Shown piece by piece: positions 32,081 through 38,789 of a DNA stretch of 38,963 nucleotides. The notes below the pieces were generated by a model. It was not told where the DNA came from. It ran no database searches and was given only the letters and a program-made list of their open reading frames with translations. Where the stretch lies: NCBI RefSeq assembly GCF_004208535.1, contig NZ_SGIS01000016.1:67759-106721 (forward strand). Reading direction: 5' to 3'. Positions within the stretch are counted from its first letter, which is position 1, and each line of letters begins with the position of its first letter. This stretch comes from Sphingomonas populi (GTDB lineage Bacteria > Pseudomonadota > Alphaproteobacteria > Sphingomonadales > Sphingomonadaceae). The translations under genes were made by a program, and so were the position numbers.

Positions 32081-32090
32081 TGCAATATCC

Positions 32091-32134
32091 GTACACCCAT
32101 TAAAGCGATTTTACAACGGCTTTTGTACACCCAT
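32091..32134 (-). promoter_or_regulatory. brnTA promoter with two operator-like direct repeats
   Basis: ATGGGTGTAC occurs twice on the minus strand (32134-32125 and 32100-32091), 34 bp apart. They flank a good -10 box TAAAAT (32113-32108). The second repeat would cover the transcription start and the first the -35 region. This suits autoregulation by BrnA, which is known for this family. The binding itself is inferred. Confidence 0.6.
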
Positions 32135-32165
32135 AAATCTGCGGGGCATCGCTCGGCGGCGAGAC

Positions 32166-32269
32166 GCGGCGGAGAACCCCTCCGCCGCTTCTCTTTCAGC
32201 CCTTTGTAACGCATTAGCTAGGGCATTCCTCATAGCTGCACCACAGCTCTACCCTCCCGACGGTTTCCC
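32166..32269 (+). repeat. Hairpin/TACCCC element, copy B (diverged)
   Basis: A 9-bp stem (32166-32174 with 32180-32188) carries CCCTCCGCCGC. After about 60 nt comes TACCCTCCC (32250) and then GGTTTCCC. It is the least like the other copies. It lies between the OLD gene stop and the brnTA promoter. Confidence 0.5.
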
Positions 32270-32372
32270 TAGTTATTGAAAACGCATTGATCGCTCGTAG
32301 ATTTGGAGTTTAGGCTAGCAACAGAAAATCTTGCACTAAAAAATAAATACATTGCAACCCGCGCTCAATTCA

Positions 32373-34247
32373 TCACTGTAGAGCTAAGCGTCTCTCGATT
32401 TCCTTTAGAATATCCAAAAATAAACTATCAGTTTGTGGCATCGGACTAGGTGTCGCCAATCCAGATTGTATAGCTTGGAAGAATGTGTAGTATTGTTCCT
32501 TATAGATTTTGTTACCGCTTGAGAATCCAGAGTTTCTGACGGCAGAACGAACATCTTCCTGAAATATTCCCTCAAACTCCTTTCCTTTAAGAGTGGAATT
32601 TATTTCGTCTAATGTAACAACCTGGTTGTCGCTAAGCATAAGTACGTCTTTATATTTTGCCTTTTCTTTGCGGCCCGCATCATCATCGTCCAATAGTACA
32701 ATAAATTTCATGTCCCAACCTCTCATAATTGAGACGAGCGCGCTTAGGCCGCCTGCTCCGACGGCAGGCAAAACCCTGAAGTCGGCACCTTTATTGTGTT
32801 GTTTCACTAAGTACTGAAAAGGGTAATAATCGTACTTACCCTCGAGAATTATAACTCGACCGGCAATATCTAAGCCACTTGAACTCTGATCAAGCACATC
32901 GAGAATCGGTTGATAGTAAGTGGTTTTTGATGGATGCGAAGAAACAAAAGCTTTATACTTCTCTGCAATAATTTTCACTCGAGCATCTACTCTACTGATA
33001 CCAGTTTCATCTCCCTCTGAATCAATGGCTGAATTCGAAACAATATAAGCCTGCTCAAGCCAAAGCGGATTTATAAGATAATGACTATGTGTAGAGTATA
33101 TAATTACGTGATTAGGATCTGCTATCTTTTGAAAGCTCGTTAAAAGTCTCTCTTGAGCTTTGGGATGTAAATGAGAAGCGGGTTCATCGAAAAGGAAGAT
33201 AATTTTTCTTCCATCGGATCTTGCTCCTTGGAACTGCGTAAAAAGCAAAAACGAGAAAAACCAACGAAATCCAACGCTACGTTCAGAAATATAGAAACGA
33301 TGATCCCCAGCTATAATATAGAATTCTAAGTATACGTGATTGTCTTGGCTTTCATCTAAATGCCACTCAATTACAATTTGCCGATTTTTAATCGGCTTTT
33401 TGAATATCTCGCCCCAGGCGCCAAATACAACAAAATTTAGCTCCGCCGCGAGCGCCTGTACAGTCGCATCGATCTGCCGCCCTTCGTTTGATGAGCGAAG
33501 TGCAGAGCTGAATGTTTCGCCAGGAGTTCTGTGTTTGTTCACGCGATCTATTATATGTTTGTCAATATTCAGCGGAGCTGACAAGCCATTAAGTGCATCT
33601 TTAACAATAGACCTATAGTAGTTGTCCACCGCTCCGTAGTCACCTTCAAGGTAAACTCGTTTAGGAAAATTAACGAGAAACGTCGGAAAATATACAGATC
33701 TGGGGATTAAAGTCTTTATGTGAGAAAGGCATTTAACCCAAGTTTGACGAGAAACATCATGAAGCGGAGATACCTTTATACCGGTCGGTTTTTTAACTCT
33801 TGGAGTAAATGACCAAGTGAAACTTGAAGATTTATAGTTGCTATCTTCAAAGGAATACGATTTTGTTATGGTAATAGTGCTATGTATAGCTCCGTCTACC
33901 ACAAAACCTGCCTCTTTAATAATCTTTGTCACAGAAGATGTGTAATCGGGCGAATCGCTAAAATCGATCGTCACGTCGATCTCGAAATTTCCGGTAAAGC
34001 CGGCGCTATGGTGCTTCGGTACGACGTCATGCATGTCGATGTTTGTGCTAGTAGCGGTCAAAAGATCTGCAGTGTCCGGATCTTGAAGAACGGACAGGGC
34101 TATCGCCTCTATTATAGAGGTTTTCCCGCTCTCATTAAGGCCGACCAAGGTCACGAATCTTCCGGGCGATTTTCCGCCTTCGACGGTCAAAAGGATATTA
34201 TCAATGCCCTTGAAGTTTTTGATGCGAACACTGATTAATTTTGCCAT
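32373..34247 (-). CDS. OLD-family ATPase-TOPRIM nuclease (probable anti-phage defence)
   Basis: 624 residues. An SMC/ABC-type ATPase domain has Walker A GLNESGKT (36-43), an ABC-signature-like SVGFRWF (324-330), Walker B FLFDEP (351-356) and an H-loop THSHY (386-390). A TOPRIM nuclease domain follows with LEGKYD (468-473, Glu469) and LLDDDDAG (518-525). This is the layout of class 1 OLD nucleases, as in P2 Old, which block other phages. No UvrD helicase gene (Gabija type) is next to it. The gene is strikingly AT-rich against its surroundings, showing recent transfer. AAGGA lies before ATG 34247. Confidence 0.88.
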   Translation of the reverse strand: MAKLISVRIKNFKGIDNILLTVEGGKSPGRFVTLVGLNESGKTSIIEAIALSVLQDPDTADLLTATSTNIDMHDVVPKHHSAGFTGNFEIDVTIDFSDSPDYTSSVTKIIKEAGFVVDGAIHSTITITKSYSFEDSNYKSSSFTWSFTPRVKKPTGIKVSPLHDVSRQTWVKCLSHIKTLIPRSVYFPTFLVNFPKRVYLEGDYGAVDNYYRSIVKDALNGLSAPLNIDKHIIDRVNKHRTPGETFSSALRSSNEGRQIDATVQALAAELNFVVFGAWGEIFKKPIKNRQIVIEWHLDESQDNHVYLEFYIIAGDHRFYISERSVGFRWFFSFLLFTQFQGARSDGRKIIFLFDEPASHLHPKAQERLLTSFQKIADPNHVIIYSTHSHYLINPLWLEQAYIVSNSAIDSEGDETGISRVDARVKIIAEKYKAFVSSHPSKTTYYQPILDVLDQSSSGLDIAGRVIILEGKYDYYPFQYLVKQHNKGADFRVLPAVGAGGLSALVSIMRGWDMKFIVLLDDDDAGRKEKAKYKDVLMLSDNQVVTLDEINSTLKGKEFEGIFQEDVRSAVRNSGFSSGNKIYKEQYYTFFQAIQSGLATPSPMPQTDSLFLDILKEIERRLALQ

Positions 34248-34290
34248 TTTCGAATCCTTAGCTGGTCAGATGCTTTTTTGAGGACGTGAC

Positions 34291-34318
34291 ATTCTACCTA
34301 CAGTTAAGCGATTGACCA
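34291..34318 (-). promoter_or_regulatory. Possible promoter of the OLD-family gene
   Basis: On the minus strand, TGGTCA (34318-34313) and TAGAAT (34296-34291, five of six -10 matches) are separated by 16 bp. They lie about 45 bp upstream of the OLD start codon. The -35 matches four of six bases. Confidence 0.4.
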
Positions 34319-34407
34319 TCCGCGATTCACCTCGGTATTGGTGACGGGTAGCGGGCATGGATCGGAGCAATCCCTTCCACGGCGCACTCGTGGCTAAGTT
34401 GGTTAGA

Positions 34408-34501
34408 CGGCGGAGATGCCCTCCGCCGCGCTTCGGCATTCCTGCGGGATTTCCGCCGCGCATCGGGCGGGCGCGTCGCCGTCGTACCCCCGGGTTACCC
34501 C
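34408..34501 (+). repeat. Hairpin/TACCCC element, copy C
   Basis: An 8-bp stem (34408-34415 with 34421-34428) ends in CCCTCCGCCGCG. Exactly 54 nt later comes TACCCCCGGGTTACCCC (34485-34501). Copy D has the same 54-nt distance and nearly the same box. It separates the OLD gene from the TonB-C-like cargo gene. Confidence 0.65.
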
Positions 34502-34827
34502 ACCTGCGCTGCGGCATCATGCACGCGAATGTCTGAAGGTGGTGGAGCGCGGACGAGCAGGTTGCGAACGGAAGCGAAGGATCGCTCTTGGCGAGAATGC
34601 GGCCTGAGCGCACCTTTACCTCATAATTGCCTTGTCAATTCGCTCACAGTTGAACGTGGATGCGCTCCTGCTGTTCATCGGAGTGCCGCGCTCAAATCGT
34701 CCACGCGAAACTCGCGACGCGCACTCGCCATGGGTGATGGGTGAACTTGCTGCCGCTTGGCAATGCGGCTACTCTGGAACGCATTAAAGTCTGAAGTGCG
34801 AAAAGACGATACTGGGGAGGGGAAAGA

Positions 34828-35457
34828 ATGCTGATCGCGGCTCTTGCGATGCTATCTGCTGCCACTAGTGCCGCTGAACATGTGAAATTAGCGCGAGTTT
34901 TTTTAGTGGTACCCCCGAAGTACCCAAAGGCGGGACTGAGCCCAAACAGCAACAATTCTACACGAGCAAAGATAACCATCTCACCTGACGGTAAAGTTGT
35001 ACGATGTGATATTGTCCGAGAGAGCGGTGATGCGTATCTTGATCATTATGCATGCGATTACTTCAGAAGAGCCAGGGCGACTCCCGCAAAGAGTCGCACA
35101 GGCCAAAAAAGCTTTGGTACGATTGCACAAGAATTTTCCGCTTTAGGAGGTAACGATCCAAACAGACCGCCCATAGCTGACGTGACACTCGCAGTCTCTC
35201 ACATGCCGACAAAAGATAAATCTTCCGAGTATCATTTTGTTGCCGTATCAGTGGACGAGGCCGGTAATGCTACGGATTGCGACACGCTCTCCGATGTCAG
35301 CGATCAGCTTGACACCACCCTATGCAAATTTGCGATGAAGCAACTTACGTTCAAGCCGGCTCTTGACGTTAGTGGGAAGCCGGTTCCGTCCATTCAAAGC
35401 TTCGTTGCGCTGTTTACGGGGCCAGATGTCCCCGCTGTGATTAAGGAAAGGCGGTAA
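34828..35457 (+). CDS. Secreted protein with TonB-C-like domains
   Basis: 209 residues with a signal peptide of about 15-16 residues (AALAMLSAATSAAE). Residues 28-88 have the TonB C-terminal pattern: PPKYPKAGL, ITISPDGKVVRCDIVRESGD, then ARATPA. A second, weaker copy follows at about 120-205 (VSVDEAGNATDCDTLSD to FKPALDVSGKPV). Paired cysteines suggest disulphides. It lacks the N-terminal membrane anchor and Pro-rich linker of true TonB, so it should be a free periplasmic protein. GGGGAGGGG lies before ATG 34828. Function unknown; it is a lone gene between hairpins C and D. Confidence 0.75.
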   Translation: MLIAALAMLSAATSAAEHVKLARVFLVVPPKYPKAGLSPNSNNSTRAKITISPDGKVVRCDIVRESGDAYLDHYACDYFRRARATPAKSRTGQKSFGTIAQEFSALGGNDPNRPPIADVTLAVSHMPTKDKSSEYHFVAVSVDEAGNATDCDTLSDVSDQLDTTLCKFAMKQLTFKPALDVSGKPVPSIQSFVALFTGPDVPAVIKERR

Positions 35458-35664
35458 CGTCGCACCGGGTCAAGCGGAGCGCCGCTCAATGTCCACACAT
35501 GGTCGATTTTCGCCCGCCCGCTTTTCCGACCGATAGCTGCCGGTCGGCTTTGAGGCAACCCGCGCGGGATCGAGGCCGGAACGGCGATAGATGGTGGAAA
35601 GCCGACCTTGGCACTGGCATCGCACCCGGCTAGGTTAGGACACTGCAAACGGGGGCTGCGATCG

Positions 35665-36066
35665 ATGGGACGTGCAATATTGACCGCCAGTGCACTCATC
35701 CTCATCGTTCTTGGAACTATCGGCCTGTTCGGTGCTGATGAACTCGCCCATTCTCTCCTAGGCGGTGCCGGCGCGGGTGAGGCGGTGATACAGGTCGCGG
35801 CTGGCGGTCTGCTCGGATTTGCCGTTGTGAACTGGATGTCTCGTGGCAACCGGATCGGGGGTATTTACATGCGCCCGCTCGCCCTTGGTAATCTGCTTTT
35901 GTTTACCGTGGCGGGCCTCTCCGTTGGGAAAGCGCTTCGCTCGGGGGAACTGCCGGCAGTTACAATTGCTCCCGCACTGGCGTTTTGCGGGCTTGCGCTG
36001 GCGTTTGGCTGGTTGGCGTTCGGTCACGACCCGCTCCCCCGTCAGGGAGCTTCGGATGGTGCGTAA
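35665..36066 (+). CDS. Small integral membrane protein
   Basis: 133 residues from ATG 35665. Four hydrophobic segments are seen at about 5-24, 38-58, 73-90 and 97-117, with short loops. No known family motif. It lies 207 bp after the TonB-C-like gene in the same direction and before hairpin D; the two may be one cargo unit. Its GC content is nearer to the chromosome than that of the OLD gene. Confidence 0.65.
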   Translation: MGRAILTASALILIVLGTIGLFGADELAHSLLGGAGAGEAVIQVAAGGLLGFAVVNWMSRGNRIGGIYMRPLALGNLLLFTVAGLSVGKALRSGELPAVTIAPALAFCGLALAFGWLAFGHDPLPRQGASDGA

Positions 36067-36158
36067 AGGTCCGCAATTGGGCGGGAGCCGCCGGGCCGCT
36101 TTTCTCCCCGCCTGCGGAAGGGCCGCTTTCAAGCCGCCTGACGTTGCCGGTGCCTAAC

Positions 36159-36253
36159 GCGGCAGGGGAGCCCTCCGCCGCGACAGCGTGCAAACGGCGG
36201 GGGTACGCGCCGGGCGACCCCTGGCGCTCACACGCTTACCCCCGCGTTACCCC
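36159..36253 (+). repeat. Hairpin/TACCCC element, copy D
   Basis: The stem pairs GCGGC (36159-36163) with GCCGC (36077-type partner at 36177-36181) and AGGG (36164-36167) with CCCT (36171-36174), with a 2-base bulge. It ends in CCCTCCGCCGCG. After 54 nt comes TACCCCCGCGTTACCCC (36237-36253). It lies between the membrane gene and the convergent WYL-TerB gene. Confidence 0.62.
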
Positions 36254-36302
36254 CGGATCCGACGGCGCTGGCTGATATGCGCATACGCAAAGCATCGTTT
36301 GG

Positions 36303-37079
36303 TCAAGCGTGACTGCCGGCTTGATCAGCAAGGAAGCTGTCGAGTTCCAACGCCCACCCGCTCTCCGCGTCACAGATCACACCGTCGGCGCAGATCAGGT
36401 CGCGAACCGCATTACGTAAGATCGCCGCCGACGACTTGTTCCCGACATATCGTTCCAGCGCCCGGAAAAAGTCCCCTGAGGTGGGCGAAAGGCGCTGCGC
36501 GTGGTTGATGATATCGACGACCGGCGGATCGCCCTCCCATTCCTTCCGCATCCACATCGAGCAGATGAAGGCCTCGATCGACTCCGTCTCAAGCGGGTGC
36601 CACACGCCGTCGCATCGCGCCATGAAGGCGAGAACCGTCAAACCGGCAACCAGGTGTGACTTTCGCGCGGGTGTGAGGCCCCATGTTGCCGCAGGCGCGC
36701 GTTTGGTCGTTGGCGCATACCGGTTGAAATACGAGCCGTCACCGAGGATCTCCCCCGTGACCGCGTCGGCAACGCTTCCAATACGATCGCAGCGAAACTG
36801 CCGGTATCCGCTCGCAACATGGCAGATCGCGCCGACGTAGCCATTCTCCCCGATTATGTCGAAGCGTCGGCATGTAATCAGGCGGATTTCGCCTTGGTAA
36901 TCGATAATGCACACAAAGGCGGTGATCGGCTGATCGTCTTCATCGTCGATGTCGGTCGCGATGGCGGACGCTTCATCCACAAGGTCGTAGGTAAGCACGA
37001 TACCCGCGGGTACCTTCGGCAAAGCGCTTGTTACGCCCGCCCGCTTCGTCATCAAGGCATCCACGGCGCTGATGTTCAT
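36303..37079 (-). CDS. WYL-domain plus TerB-like domain protein
   Basis: 258 residues. Residues 50-105 resemble a WYL ligand-binding domain: AFVCIIDYQGE, RRFDI and YRQFRCDRIGSV. Residues 140-250 resemble a TerB-like helical domain with two ADG-type loops: ARCDGVWHPLETESIEAFI and ICADGVICDAESGW. WYL domains sense nucleic-acid ligands and are common in regulators of CRISPR and other defence loci; TerB-like domains bind metal and occur in stress and defence systems. There is no HTH domain, so it is not an ordinary WYL repressor. It lies beside the phage repressor gene. Function unknown. Confidence 0.72.
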   Translation of the reverse strand: MNISAVDALMTKRAGVTSALPKVPAGIVLTYDLVDEASAIATDIDDEDDQPITAFVCIIDYQGEIRLITCRRFDIIGENGYVGAICHVASGYRQFRCDRIGSVADAVTGEILGDGSYFNRYAPTTKRAPAATWGLTPARKSHLVAGLTVLAFMARCDGVWHPLETESIEAFICSMWMRKEWEGDPPVVDIINHAQRLSPTSGDFFRALERYVGNKSSAAILRNAVRDLICADGVICDAESGWALELDSFLADQAGSHA

Positions 37080-37126
37080 ACCGCCCCCCGGCTTCTACCG
37101 CGTTCACGGCAATAGAACACAGCATT

Positions 37127-37143
37127 TGTTGCAGACTGTTGCA
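37127..37143. promoter_or_regulatory. Two TGTTGCA repeats one helical turn apart
   Basis: TGTTGCA occurs at 37127-37133 and 37137-37143, 10 bp apart, about 50 bp upstream of the WYL-TerB start and at the 3' end of the XRE gene. Such phasing suggests one face of DNA bound by a regulator, but no protein is assigned. Confidence 0.4.
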
Positions 37144-37146
37144 AGG

Positions 37147-37551
37147 TCAGGCGTTGATTTTGGTGGCGAGTGCGCGACTCAAGCTGTGCGCGTGATCAAC
37201 AATCGCCTCTCGAACAGGCTCCGGTAGTTCTAGGCAGGCTTCCAACAGCCTTTTCGAGCTATCATCCAACGACTCGGCGCTTCGTTCAGCCGTCAGGAGA
37301 TAGCGGACATCCACACCCGCATTAGCAAGCGCCGATAAGTAGTGGAAAGTGGGGGATGTTCCCCCAGCCTCATATCGATTTTGCGAGTTCGTGACGACAC
37401 CCCCCAGAGCGGCGAATTCCGCTTGGGTAAGGCCTTTCGCCTTGCGAACAGCTCGCAAGCGAGTGCCAAAATCGACAAGATCTGTGTTTTTCTCTTGACG
37501 ACTCACAACATCTTCAACATTTACAGTGCGCGTTACAACAAAACGGCACAT
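37147..37551 (-). CDS. XRE-family repressor (phage CI/C2-like)
   Basis: 134 residues from ATG 37551; a GTG at 37506 would give 119 residues and leave a 50-bp AT-rich divergent promoter region, which fits repressors of this size better. The helix-turn-helix is clear (RLRAVRKAKGLTQAEFAAL, then NSQNRYEAG, SPTFHYLSALANAGVDV). The C-terminal 50 residues are helical and should mediate dimers; there is no LexA-type protease domain. It is divergent from a gp16-like gene, so it is the likely lysogeny repressor. Confidence 0.8.
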   Translation of the reverse strand: MCRFVVTRTVNVEDVVSRQEKNTDLVDFGTRLRAVRKAKGLTQAEFAALGGVVTNSQNRYEAGGTSPTFHYLSALANAGVDVRYLLTAERSAESLDDSSKRLLEACLELPEPVREAIVDHAHSLSRALATKINA

Positions 37552-37556
37552 TGCAC
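37507..37556. promoter_or_regulatory. AT-rich divergent control region
   Basis: This 50-bp stretch is far richer in A and T than its surroundings, with ACAACA and GCACAT-type repeats (GCACATTGCACAT at 37546-37558). It lies between the XRE gene and the gp16-like gene if the GTG start of the repressor is used. It is a likely operator and promoter region. Confidence 0.45.
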
Positions 37557-37844
37557 ATGTCCGCGCCCCGAGTCCCGATCGAAGCAATAAAGGAGCGCGC
37601 TCTGGCTGCGCGCTACCGCTTCGAGGCGTCGGGCACCAACATCAGCGAATGGGCGCGCGAGCGCGGCTTCTCGATCAGCCTCGTGCAGTCGGTGCTGGCC
37701 GGCAACCGGGCATGCCGGCGCGGCGAATCGCACGCGATCGCCGTGGCGCTCGGCATCAAGCCGCAAGTCGCGCCGCCCGGCCCACTGCCAATTGTCGATG
37801 CAGGGCCGCGTCATGGCTTCGGCGACATGGAGCCGGCTCAGTGA
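37557..37844 (+). CDS. BcepMu gp16-like DNA-binding protein (Ner/Cro-like)
   Basis: 95 residues from ATG 37557 (a TTG at 37551 is possible). The core ASGTNISEWARERGFSISL followed by VQSVLAGNRACRRG and SHAIAVALGIK is the pattern of the BcepMu gp16 family, small helix-turn-helix proteins in the early region of transposable and other phages. Divergent from the XRE repressor, it probably plays the Cro/Ner role and opens the rightward early operon. It ends with a GTGA overlap into the next gene. Confidence 0.78.
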   Translation: MSAPRVPIEAIKERALAARYRFEASGTNISEWARERGFSISLVQSVLAGNRACRRGESHAIAVALGIKPQVAPPGPLPIVDAGPRHGFGDMEPAQ

Positions 37845-38023
37845 GCGCGCCTTTCACGCCCGAACAGGAAGCCCGCCTCCGTGAGATCGCCCGCGAAGTG
37901 GTGGCCGAGGCCGCATCGTCCTGCAATGCCGATCAGGCGTCGTCCGTTGCACTCGAAGCCCCGGCTATAGCTGCTGAGCAGCAGCAGCGCCGGTGCCCTC
38001 CGGATTTCGGGCGCGGCGCATGA
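37841..38023 (+). CDS. Small early phage protein
   Basis: 60 residues from GTG 37841, overlapping the TGA of the gp16-like gene. The first 25 residues form a charged helix (TPEQEARLREIAREVVAEA); the rest is Ala/Gln-rich. The overlap and phase support translation as part of the early operon. It overlaps the convergent gene at its 3' end by 59 bp. Function unknown. Confidence 0.55.
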   Translation: MSAPFTPEQEARLREIAREVVAEAASSCNADQASSVALEAPAIAAEQQQRRCPPDFGRGA

Positions 38024-38348
38024 GCGATTCCCAATCTGTAAATTTGATGAGCCGCTGGACCATCGGAGCTTCGACCAGATCTTCGGCGTCCTCACTCTTC
38101 GCAAGATGCGCCGCTTCTGCTTCCAATACCGCCTTAACAGCGGTGATGAAATCTGGTCCCAAATGCGCGCCAGCGACATACAGCATTGCCTGCGCCAGGC
38201 GGTATGCCCAAACCCCGCTTTCGCCGGGGCTGTATATATTGCGATCTTCCAGTTCCTCGATCGTCTTGGCGTCGAAGCCGAGTGCAACGAGTTCCTGCCG
38301 CTTTTCATCCGAAAGCGGGCGCCAGCCAAAGGGTTTCTCAGCCACCAT
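37965..38348 (-). CDS. Hypothetical phage-associated protein
   Basis: 127 residues from ATG 38348; GAAGAGGTG lies just upstream and rules for this start over one 27 bases earlier. It contains RPLSDEKRQELVALGFDAK and WAYRLAQAMLYVAGAHLGPDF, helical and soluble. No family recognised. It is convergent with the small early gene and overlaps its end. Confidence 0.62.
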   Translation of the reverse strand: MVAEKPFGWRPLSDEKRQELVALGFDAKTIEELEDRNIYSPGESGVWAYRLAQAMLYVAGAHLGPDFITAVKAVLEAEAAHLAKSEDAEDLVEAPMVQRLIKFTDWESLMRRARNPEGTGAAAAQQL

Positions 38349-38789
38349 TTCACCTCTTCGTGTTGATCTCGACAATCACACGATAGCCGGATGGGGTCGG
38401 GCGTCCAGCCCGGCCCCTGAAGGCCGCATCCTTTCATCACCATGTCTTTCCCCTTTCGGCCGCTTGCAGACCGGCCGATTCCCCAGCCAGGCGGAGCGCA
38501 GGCGATGGCGCCCGACCCAGCGGGAGCTCCTTGGGTGTCTGCCGTACCCGCGTGCCGGCGGCATCGATCGACCTCCTCCCCGGTCGGTGCCGCCAATTGC
38601 GGTTACGCCGCGCTGCGCGATCCGTCGCTGCGGATCGCAGGCGAATTTCCGTATTCCGTGCTCTGCCGCCATGCGGGCGGCGAGCGGCGCCGGCGGGCTG
38701 GACCCTTGTCCGCCGGCGTCGTCCCTGTCGGTACGCGCAGTATGACGAAGGCGCGCCCGATCTTCGAAGACGCGCTGCTGCGGGTGCTA
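38349..38789. other. 440-bp stretch with no firm gene; possible IS-truncated ORF
   Basis: A plus-strand frame from ATG 38442 stays open into the IS630 end and has GC-rich third positions in its second half (NCGYAALRDP, GEFPYSVLC). It could be an early phage gene broken by the insertion. There is no ribosome-binding site, and its first half looks unlike protein. No other feature is supported. Confidence 0.3.

Larger units (their letters stand above)
34248..34827. other. 580-bp gene-free stretch
   Basis: It holds the possible OLD promoter (34291-34318) and hairpin element C (34408-34501). The rest (34502-34800) shows no gene, tRNA or strong fold that I can support. Confidence 0.5.

Noticed and set aside
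34385..34430. tRNA-like sequence (GTGGCTAAGTTGGTTAGACGG) before hairpin C
   Set aside because: D-arm-like text is present, but there is no matching anticodon arm, T arm or acceptor stem.
36151..36253. Hairpin D looked like an integron attC site (GCCTAAC at its start; GTTAGAC before copy C)
   Set aside because: The two half-sites do not pair as R'' and R' within one copy, the far end reads GTTACCC rather than GTTRRRY, and no intI gene is seen.
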